Shown here in pieces: positions 1 to 4,592 of a stretch of DNA of 6,541 bases. The stretch is taken from the NCBI GenBank assembly GCA_004557195.1, contig SFER01000121.1, positions 1 through 6,541 on the forward strand, written 5' to 3'. Source of the DNA: Bacteroidales bacterium. Lineage in GTDB: Bacteria; Bacteroidota; Bacteroidia; Bacteroidales; Muribaculaceae. The notes beneath the pieces were generated by a model. It was given only the letters and a program-made list of their open reading frames with translations, was not told the DNA's origin and searched no databases. How positions within the stretch are numbered: position 1 is the first letter of the stretch; every line of letters starts with the position of its first letter. Both the position numbers and the translations under genes were made by a program.

Positions 1-57
1 TTCAGCACCGAGGCTCGCAACATCACCGACTGGACCATCACCGACCCTCGCAAATAA
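1..57 (+). CDS. C-terminal end of an unidentified upstream gene (partial)
   Basis: The window opens in an open frame of 18 codons that ends in TAA at 55-57. The peptide reads FSTEARNITDWTITDPRK, and its codon use (GCC/ATC/ACC-rich) resembles the neighbouring genes. A promoter-like gap and a new gene follow, so this is probably the true end of a plus-strand gene. The fragment is too short to assign a family, and I do not recognise it. No hairpin terminator is visible after the stop. The other frames of this stretch stay open a little longer but have less typical codon use, so the frame choice is probable rather than certain. Confidence 0.5.
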   Translation, partial: FSTEARNITDWTITDPRK

Positions 58-102
58 GGTAAAGTTTTTGCACCTATTGGCTTAAAATTCGGGATTTTGT
101 AG

Positions 103-110
103 TATCTTTG
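103..110 (+). promoter_or_regulatory. Bacteroidetes-type -7 promoter element upstream of the helicase
   Basis: TATCTTTG matches the Bacteroidetes sigma-ABfr -7 consensus TAnnTTTG. It lies 29 bases before the helicase ATG in the 82-base gap after the preceding stop codon. A possible -33 partner is the TTG at 77-79, but its spacing of 23 bases is a little longer than the usual 19-21, so that half is weak. The expected transcript would have a leader of roughly 25 bases. Confidence 0.55.
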
Positions 111-125
111 CACTTTCATTTAACG

Positions 126-137
126 AAATACGTATTT
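126..137. repeat. 12-bp perfect palindrome just before the helicase start
   Basis: AAATACGTATTT reads the same on both strands and ends two bases before the ATG at 140. It sits where a ribosome binding site would be, and no Shine-Dalgarno sequence is present there. It could be an operator or a small translation-controlling hairpin, though it has no loop and AT-rich palindromes of this size do occur by chance. Confidence 0.4.
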
Positions 138-139
138 TT

Positions 140-1993
140 ATGACATTTGAAGAATTAGGAGTCCGTGAGGATATCCTCAAAGCAATCTCAGAAATGGGAT
201 TTGTATCACCTATGCCTGTACAGGAAAAGGTTATTCCGCATCTTTTATCAGCCGACAGCGATGTTGTGGCTCTGGCTCAAACCGGAACCGGAAAAACTGC
301 GGCGTACGGATTGCCGGTGATTCAGCGCATCGATGTGGATCTTCGTGCGCCACAAGCCCTCATCCTTTCTCCCACACGCGAACTTTGTCTGCAAATCGGC
401 GCCGACCTTGCCGATTTCTCTAAATACATTCCACAACTCAGCGTGCTCCCCGTGTATGGCGGCTCGAGCATCGAGAGCCAAATTCGCGCCCTGCGTCGTG
501 GCGTTCACATCGTTGTAGCCACTCCCGGGCGACTCATCGACTTGATTGAGCGCAACACGGTGTCGCTCGACAATGTGCACACCGTGATTCTCGACGAGGC
601 CGACGAGATGCTCAACATGGGTTTCCTCGACAGCATCAACGACATCCTCGACAACGTGCCCGAGGACCGAAAAATGCTCTTGTTTTCGGCTACTATGCCA
701 CCCGACATCGCCGCTATCGCCAAAAACTACATGCACAACCCCGAGGAGTTTGTCATCGGCACTAAAAACGAGGGCGCTGCCAATGTGCGCCACATCTTCT
801 ACATGGTGCAAGCAAAAGACAAATACCTGGCGCTGAAGCGTGTAGCCGACAGCAATCCGAATATCTATGGTATCATTTTCTGCCGCACCCGCCGCGAGAC
901 ACAAGAGATTGCCGATTGGCTTATCGAGGACGGCTACAATGCCGATTCGCTCCACGGCGACCTCTCGCAGGCTCAACGCGACACGGTGATGAAAAAGTTC
1001 CGCGAACGCAATCTCCAACTCCTTGTTGCCACCGATGTGGCGGCGCGCGGTCTCGATGTCGATGACCTCACCCATGTCATAAACTACGGATTGCCCGATG
1101 ATATCGCCACCTACACCCACCGAAGTGGTCGCACCGGGCGTGCCGGCAAAACCGGCATTTCGGTTGCCATTATCCACTCGCGCGAAAAAGGCCGCCTCAA
1201 GGATATTGAGAAGAAAATCGGCAAGAAGTTTGAATACAGCGAAGTGCCTTCTCCGCGATACATCATCGAGAAGCAACTCTACAACCTCGCCGACCGAATC
1301 GAGAAGGTGGATGTCAACGAGGAGGAAATCGGAAAATACATCCCCGGCGTAATCAAAAAACTCGACTGGCTCGACACCGAGGACTTGCTCAAGCGTGTGC
1401 TCTCGCTCGAATTCAACCGCCTGCTCGACTACTACAAGGATGCCAAGGTGCTCGACTTGCCGCTCGAATCCAAGAAAAAGGAGAAAAAAGCCGACCGCGC
1501 TCCCAGAACCGATGAGGAGAAGGACCGCCGTGTGGCTGAACGCGGATACGAACGCCTATACATCAACCTCGGCAAGTCAGATGGCTTCTTCGCTCCCAAT
1601 CTCATCGACATGCTCAATGCCGAAATCCGAGGCACGCGCGTCGATGTGGGGCGCATCGACTTGCTTTCGGGATATTCGCTTTTCGATGTGCGCTCCGGTG
1701 ATGCCCACCGCGTGGTGTCGGCTCTCAAAAACGGCGATTTCTTCGGCAAACGTGTCTATTGCGAGATTGCACAGCCGGATAAGGACTATGCCGCCGAAAA
1801 CAAAGGCAAAGGGAAAGCCTCGCGTCGCTCGCGTGCCGAGGCTCTGCGCAAGCAAGTGGCTTCGGGCGACTTCACCGGACCGAAACGCCGCTCGAAAAAA
1901 TTTGACAAAGACGATTTCGTGCCCGCAAAGCATAAAAAGAAAAATAAAAGCAGTAACTTTGGGAAGTTTATGAAAAAGGAGAAAAATAAATGA
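140..1993 (+). CDS. deaD: DEAD-box ATP-dependent RNA helicase, CsdA/DeaD-like with DbpA-type RNA-binding domain
   Basis: This 617-residue cytoplasmic helicase unwinds short RNA duplexes using ATP. Relatives work in ribosome assembly, mRNA turnover and cold adaptation. All core motifs are intact: Q motif with Gln28, motif I AQTGTGKT (46-53), Ia PTREL (78-82), TPGR (128-131), DEAD (152-155), SAT (183-185), IIFCRT (245-250), ATDVAARGLDV (297-307) and HRSGRTGRAG (327-336). A linker region (about 365-445) follows. Residues 471-544 form an RRM-like DbpA RNA-binding domain, and the tail from about 555 is Lys/Arg-rich and probably disordered. The length fits E. coli CsdA/DeaD (about 630) better than DbpA (about 460), but the recognition domain is shared by both families, so the symbol is a family-level assignment. 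The ATG at 140 precedes the Q motif directly and has no Shine-Dalgarno sequence, as is common in Bacteroidetes. The stop overlaps the next gene's ATG by 4 bases. Confidence 0.95.
   Translation: MTFEELGVREDILKAISEMGFVSPMPVQEKVIPHLLSADSDVVALAQTGTGKTAAYGLPVIQRIDVDLRAPQALILSPTRELCLQIGADLADFSKYIPQLSVLPVYGGSSIESQIRALRRGVHIVVATPGRLIDLIERNTVSLDNVHTVILDEADEMLNMGFLDSINDILDNVPEDRKMLLFSATMPPDIAAIAKNYMHNPEEFVIGTKNEGAANVRHIFYMVQAKDKYLALKRVADSNPNIYGIIFCRTRRETQEIADWLIEDGYNADSLHGDLSQAQRDTVMKKFRERNLQLLVATDVAARGLDVDDLTHVINYGLPDDIATYTHRSGRTGRAGKTGISVAIIHSREKGRLKDIEKKIGKKFEYSEVPSPRYIIEKQLYNLADRIEKVDVNEEEIGKYIPGVIKKLDWLDTEDLLKRVLSLEFNRLLDYYKDAKVLDLPLESKKKEKKADRAPRTDEEKDRRVAERGYERLYINLGKSDGFFAPNLIDMLNAEIRGTRVDVGRIDLLSGYSLFDVRSGDAHRVVSALKNGDFFGKRVYCEIAQPDKDYAAENKGKGKASRRSRAEALRKQVASGDFTGPKRRSKKFDKDDFVPAKHKKKNKSSNFGKFMKKEKNK
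1954..1961 (+). promoter_or_regulatory. Possible internal -7 promoter element for the DUF3256-like gene
   Basis: TAACTTTG fits the TAnnTTTG consensus and lies 28 bases before the ATG at 1990, inside the Lys-rich 3' end of the helicase gene. No TTTG is visible 19-21 bases upstream. It may allow the downstream gene to be transcribed separately, but one 8-mer match in AT-rich coding sequence is weak evidence. Confidence 0.3.
1978..1981 (+). promoter_or_regulatory. Ribosome binding site for the DUF3256-like gene
   Basis: GGAG, within a longer AAAAAGGAG, sits 8 bases before the ATG at 1990 and inside the last codons of the helicase. It supports that start and translation coupled to the upstream gene. 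Confidence 0.6.
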
Positions 1994-2622
1994 AACGATT
2001 ATTTCTTATTCTCTTAGCTCTGGCTTCGCTCCAATGCGCTTTCACAGCTACCGTGCGCGAGGTTATTCTCCGCGATTCTACCGACCGATTGATGATTCCG
2101 GTAGATCGCAACACGATGCTCGACCTCTACGACTACTACGATGCCGGGCAGCATGTCTATGCCAAGACGCCGAACAAGGAGGAGGTTGAAATCGACTCTA
2201 TCACCGATAATTACATCTGCATATCCACCAGCCGCATTTCGCTCATCCAGGCTTGGCTTGCCAAGGCGGGCAGCGACTCGATTGTGGTGGTGAGCACCAC
2301 CTACGAAACCAAGCCGCGCATGAGCATCGTCCGCGCTTACAACGCTCAATCGTTCGACGACATCACCGACAAGGTTTTCACCCCGCTCACACTCGACGAT
2401 TTCATCGCCAAGGGCACCACAAAAGCTAAGAGAGCCGAATTGAAGGAGAAAATTCCGGGTCTTTATGTGGTGTATTCCATCAATGCTTCCACAGGCGAGA
2501 TTCTCGCCAGCCACCACACCTACGAGTGCTTCTCAAAGGAGGATTACGATGCCATAAAGCCCTATCTCGTTGAGAAGCGATATCTCGTGCTCAAGGGCAA
2601 AAAATATCGGCTTGCCCGATAA
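1990..2622 (+). CDS. Secreted DUF3256-like protein of unknown function
   Basis: This 210-residue protein has a clear Sec signal peptide: a Lys-Arg N-terminus, a hydrophobic run at 4-15 and a likely cleavage after FTA (about residue 20). The Cys at 16 does not sit in a good lipobox, so a periplasmic or otherwise exported soluble protein is more likely than a lipoprotein. The mature part has the pattern I associate with DUF3256, a Bacteroidales family: a DLYDYYDAG segment (45-53), a stretch resembling 'lTDNYIxIs' (71-79) and a 'V..TTYETKPRMSIVRAYNA' segment (100-119). No catalytic motif is evident. It is tied to the helicase by a 4-base ATGA overlap, so the two are probably co-transcribed although their cell compartments differ. 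The family call is from recalled pattern, and its function is not known to me. Confidence 0.8.
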   Translation: MKRLFLILLALASLQCAFTATVREVILRDSTDRLMIPVDRNTMLDLYDYYDAGQHVYAKTPNKEEVEIDSITDNYICISTSRISLIQAWLAKAGSDSIVVVSTTYETKPRMSIVRAYNAQSFDDITDKVFTPLTLDDFIAKGTTKAKRAELKEKIPGLYVVYSINASTGEILASHHTYECFSKEDYDAIKPYLVEKRYLVLKGKKYRLAR

Positions 2623-3225
2623 CTAAAGCAACGGCTTAACATCCTGTAAATCTACGAGTTTGTTCACAATTGCGTAGATTGTAAGCCCTGCAGGGGAGTG
2701 AATCTGCAATTTCCGGGCAATATTGCGTCGGTGAGTTATCACGGTGTGTATCGAGATAAACAATTTATCGGCAATCGCCTTGTTGGTGAGCCCCTTGACA
2801 ACACACACCACAATCTCTTTCTCGCGCTGGCTCAAGACATTGGAGTCGTCATCGCTGTCGTCATCGCTGTCTATTATCTCCTCGATGGTTCGGAAGATGG
2901 TATCGGGAGTGTCGTAGAGATTCACTACGGCATCGTATCTCGAGGGCACGTCGGGCATCAGCACTCCGGTTGCAAGCGCTACGACGGCTACACCGGGATG
3001 GTCGCCCTTGAACGCTTCCACATCAAACAGCCCGTCGAGCATCGGATTCACCACTACCACCTCGGGCTCGTGGCTCAACATATAGTTGAGCAGTGTGTCT
3101 ATCGATGCCACCTCCACCGGGCGCACCATCCGGCTCGGCATCCGTTTCACCACCGCCGATAGTCCGTTGCGCACTATCGTCGATTTGTCGGCTATAACCA
3201 CAGTGAGCACACCGCCGCTATTCAT
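2623..3225 (-). CDS. LuxR/NarL-family regulator with degenerate (pseudo-)receiver domain
   Basis: This 200-residue DNA-binding regulator has a CheY-like domain at about 6-118, an acidic linker at 119-128 and a LuxR-type helix-turn-helix at about 130-193. The helix-turn-helix is typical: LSQREKEIV, then GLTNKAIADKLFIS, then HTVITHRRNIARKL. The receiver lacks the phosphorylation site. In the segment EPEVVVVNPMLDG the Asp at the end of beta-strand 3 is Asn60, only one of the two acidic beta-1 residues remains (Asp13), and the usual conserved Lys is not seen at the beta-5 end. It probably signals without phosphorylation. The ATG at 3225 is preferred because a near-perfect AAAGGAGG precedes it. 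An earlier in-frame ATG at 3297 would add 24 basic residues overlapping the hemerythrin gene and is unlikely. The gene overlaps the end of the hemerythrin gene by 8 bases, so the proteins are probably made together and functionally linked. The stop abuts the stop of the convergent gene. Confidence 0.88.
   Translation of the reverse strand: MNSGGVLTVVIADKSTIVRNGLSAVVKRMPSRMVRPVEVASIDTLLNYMLSHEPEVVVVNPMLDGLFDVEAFKGDHPGVAVVALATGVLMPDVPSRYDAVVNLYDTPDTIFRTIEEIIDSDDDSDDDSNVLSQREKEIVVCVVKGLTNKAIADKLFISIHTVITHRRNIARKLQIHSPAGLTIYAIVNKLVDLQDVKPLL
2845..2868 (-). repeat. Perfect 2 x 12-bp tandem repeat encoding the acidic linker
   Basis: GTCGTCATCGCT (plus strand) occurs twice in tandem, at 2845-2856 and 2857-2868. 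On the coding minus strand it encodes the Asp/Ser-rich linker (SDDDSDDD region) between the receiver and DNA-binding domains of the LuxR regulator. Each unit is four codons, so gain or loss of units would keep the reading frame and only change linker length. Confidence 0.75.
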
Positions 3226-3913
3226 TGCCCAACCTCCTTTCGAGGGCCGCCACTGCCGGAACAAAGAGGTAATCCTCCACCTGGCAATGCGACGCAAGGT
3301 CTTGCTCGCAATTCACGATGTCGAAAAGTACGGCATTGAGCAGATAGCCGTCTCCACCGGGATAATACTTTATGATAATGTTCTTGAGGTCGCGCAATTT
3401 CACATCTATCTGGTTATGTTTCTCCGAGAACACCTTGATGCGGTAGCCGGGCTGTCGCTCACCGCGCAGCAGGGCATCGACATAGGTAAACACCGACTTG
3501 TTTTCATACTCCATGTGGCGCCTCACCTCCTCTACATAGTTGTCGTAGAACTGCAATATCAGCAACACTATATCCTTGTCGGCATTGAAATCTATCGCCT
3601 CGATGAGTTTGCGCCGCAACATCGGCAGGCAGAAGTCGAGAAAATAGTTGTGGGCGGATTTCAGGTACTCCATGAGCGGTTTTATCGCAAGTGCGCTTCC
3701 GTTTTCGTCGTAGCTGAATTCCCGCTCGCCTATAAAATTGGCGACTGCAAGGAATGTGTCGCAATCCACCCCTCCGGCAGCGCACACAGCCTCCACTGTC
3801 TTATCGCCAAACCCGAGCGACAGCCCGAATCGGCTCATTACCATGAGCAGTGAGTGATTGTCGCAAATCAAGTCGCTCATTTTGTCTCCGCGTCGATATT
3901 TGTTCTCGTTCAT
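3218..3913 (-). CDS. Hemerythrin-fold di-iron protein, RIC/ScdA-like, with Cys-less N-terminal domain
   Basis: This 231-residue cytoplasmic protein is related to RIC (YtfE/ScdA), the family linked to iron-sulfur cluster repair under nitrosative or oxidative stress. Residues about 12-63 resemble the DUF542/ScdA N-terminal domain, but where RIC proteins have a Cys-Cys pair this one has LGFGDK (33-38). The C-terminal part is helical and keeps a full set of likely iron ligands: His88, His133/Glu137 (HMEYE), His166/Asp170 (HNQID) and His209/Glu213 (HCQVE). It is the first gene of a two-gene operon with a LuxR-type regulator, which points to a sensor role for O2, NO or iron rather than repair, though this is inferred. 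Start choice: the ATG at 3913 is favoured because I recall relatives conserving the KY...DKMSDLI segment. The ATG at 3880 has a GGAG 5 bases upstream and is a real alternative, giving 220 residues. A TTG at 3940 is unlikely. Confidence 0.87.
   Translation of the reverse strand: MNENKYRRGDKMSDLICDNHSLLMVMSRFGLSLGFGDKTVEAVCAAGGVDCDTFLAVANFIGEREFSYDENGSALAIKPLMEYLKSAHNYFLDFCLPMLRRKLIEAIDFNADKDIVLLILQFYDNYVEEVRRHMEYENKSVFTYVDALLRGERQPGYRIKVFSEKHNQIDVKLRDLKNIIIKYYPGGDGYLLNAVLFDIVNCEQDLASHCQVEDYLFVPAVAALERRLGNE
3233..3240 (-). promoter_or_regulatory. Strong Shine-Dalgarno sequence that fixes the LuxR regulator start
   Basis: The minus strand reads AAAGGAGG followed by 7 bases and then the ATG at 3225. 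It lies inside the last codons of the hemerythrin gene. Such a full consensus site is unusual for Bacteroidetes, and it argues for the 3225 start and for translational re-initiation after the upstream stop at 3218-3220. Confidence 0.75.
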
Positions 3914-3928
3914 AACCGATTTTTGTTG

Positions 3929-3936
3929 CAAAATTA
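3929..3936 (-). promoter_or_regulatory. Candidate -7 promoter element for the hemerythrin-LuxR operon
   Basis: On the minus strand this reads TAATTTTG, matching TAnnTTTG. No good TTTG is present at -33. If it is used, transcription would begin near 3923, leaving about 10 bases before the ATG at 3913 or about 43 before the ATG at 3880, so this element favours the shorter protein. This conflicts with the recalled conservation of the longer N-terminus, and the sequence alone does not settle it. Confidence 0.45.
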
Positions 3937-4089
3937 GCAATATTTTCGCTTCTTGTGTATCACCATATATAGGTATTTTGCACAGGCAACACTGTTAAAT
4001 AAACCTACTATATCACAGAATTTTAGGCGTTTCATCGACTAGATTCGCCAATATGTCGATTTTTTAAAAACTAAAACCTAAACTATTAT

Positions 4090-4097
4090 TATATTTG
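4090..4097 (+). promoter_or_regulatory. -7 promoter element of the secreted-protein pair
   Basis: TATATTTG is an exact TAnnTTTG match, 36 bases before the ATG at 4134. At the -33 position only a T-run (about 4060-4065) is present instead of TTTG. The implied leader is roughly 30 bases and AT-rich, as expected for Bacteroidetes genes without a Shine-Dalgarno sequence. Confidence 0.6.
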
Positions 4098-4115
4098 TGT
4101 ATCTTAAAATACACA
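4096..4115. promoter_or_regulatory. 20-bp inverted repeat overlapping the promoter (candidate operator)
   Basis: TGTGTAT, a 6-base spacer CTTAAA, and ATACACA form a perfect 7-bp inverted repeat. It overlaps the last two bases of the -7 element and covers the expected transcription start. This is a typical place for a repressor site. It could also form a small hairpin at the 5' end of the mRNA. Confidence 0.5.
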
Positions 4116-4133
4116 TCAATTATTTATAAACTC

Positions 4134-4592
4134 ATGAACAAATTAATCCTATTTTTGGCGACAATGGCAGTGAGTGCCATAGACGCCTCTCCCGGCAACT
4201 TGGTGAGCATAAGTTGCAAAAACGGGGATGTCAAGACATGGCAAATTTCTGAAGTGAAGAGTTTTACGTTCCCCGAAGGCTCTTGGCTTCGTGTCAACAC
4301 TTTCTCGGGCACTGATGCCACCTTGTCCGTTAGCGATGTTCGCAAGATTACTTTCACTATCGATGATTCGGGCGTTGAAGCGGTTATCCCCACCACTCTC
4401 CGTCTCTCGGTTGTTGGCGATTTCCTTTCGATTAAAGGCATCGAGGAGGTGTCGCAAGTGAACATCTATTCGCTCGATGGCTCTCTTGTGGCTCAAGGCA
4501 TTTCTTCCGAGCCGATAAACATCGGTGCACTCTCATCGGGTGTCTATGTGATTAAAACTGATTGTGCAACCGCTAAATTCCTCAAACGATGA
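4134..4592 (+). CDS. Small secreted protein with T9SS type A-like C-terminal sorting domain
   Basis: The 152-residue product has a signal peptide (about 1-18, hydrophobic run LILFLATMAVSA). A short module at about 21-76 follows, containing a WQISEVKSFTF segment and a VSDVRKITF segment. The C-terminal domain, about 88-152, has the hallmark pattern of T9SS sorting domains: VNIYSLDG (109-116), then LSSGVYVI (133-140), ending in KFLKR. Such domains direct proteins through the outer membrane by the type IX system and are then often removed. There is almost no room for a separate cargo domain. The ATG at 4134 starts the signal peptide directly; an upstream in-frame TTG at 4095 overlaps the promoter and is rejected. 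The gene overlaps the next by 4 bases (ATGA), so the two are probably translated together. The function of the mature part is unknown. Confidence 0.82.
   Translation: MNKLILFLATMAVSAIDASPGNLVSISCKNGDVKTWQISEVKSFTFPEGSWLRVNTFSGTDATLSVSDVRKITFTIDDSGVEAVIPTTLRLSVVGDFLSIKGIEEVSQVNIYSLDGSLVAQGISSEPINIGALSSGVYVIKTDCATAKFLKR

Larger units (their letters stand above)
3914..4133. other. AT-rich divergent promoter region
   Basis: This 220-base non-coding stretch lies between the divergent hemerythrin operon and the secreted-protein pair. It is much more AT-rich than the flanking genes and holds one -7 element for each direction (3929-3936 minus, 4090-4097 plus). It contains three copies of the 7-mer TGTGTAT: 3954-3960 and 4096-4102 on the plus strand, and 4109-4115 inverted. 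There is also a distant inverted repeat, ATCGAC at 4034-4039 with GTCGAT at 4055-4060, followed by five T residues. No small gene is evident in it. Confidence 0.7.

Noticed and set aside
248..1276. A 342-codon open frame on the minus strand opposite the helicase
   Set aside because: It is antisense to a gene with all DEAD-box motifs intact. Its product is rich in Val/His/Gly/Ala from reversed codons and shows no recognisable domain, so it is a shadow of the GC-biased codon positions.
1930..1990. A-rich runs at the helicase 3' end as a programmed frameshift site
   Set aside because: The frame ends normally with a Lys-rich tail and an ATGA overlap; no downstream stem-loop or alternative-frame domain supports frameshifting.
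2625..2637. A possible terminator hairpin between the convergent genes (AAGC / GCTT)
   Set aside because: Only four base pairs with a four-base loop and no T-run on either side; too weak to call.
2698..3162. A 154-codon plus-strand open frame opposite the LuxR regulator
   Set aside because: It is a His/Val-rich product antisense to a gene with a clear helix-turn-helix and a strong ribosome binding site.
3226..3297. An earlier ATG for the LuxR regulator at 3297
   Set aside because: It would add 24 Arg/Trp-rich residues that overlap the hemerythrin coding region in another frame and would ignore the near-perfect Shine-Dalgarno site before 3225.
3086..3853. A 255-codon plus-strand open frame opposite the hemerythrin gene
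   Set aside because: It crosses the boundary between two well-supported minus-strand genes and has no family features or matching promoter, so it is a shadow.
4095..4133. A TTG start extending the small secreted protein by 13 residues
   Set aside because: The extension overlaps the -7 promoter element and would bury the signal peptide behind an unlikely N-terminus.
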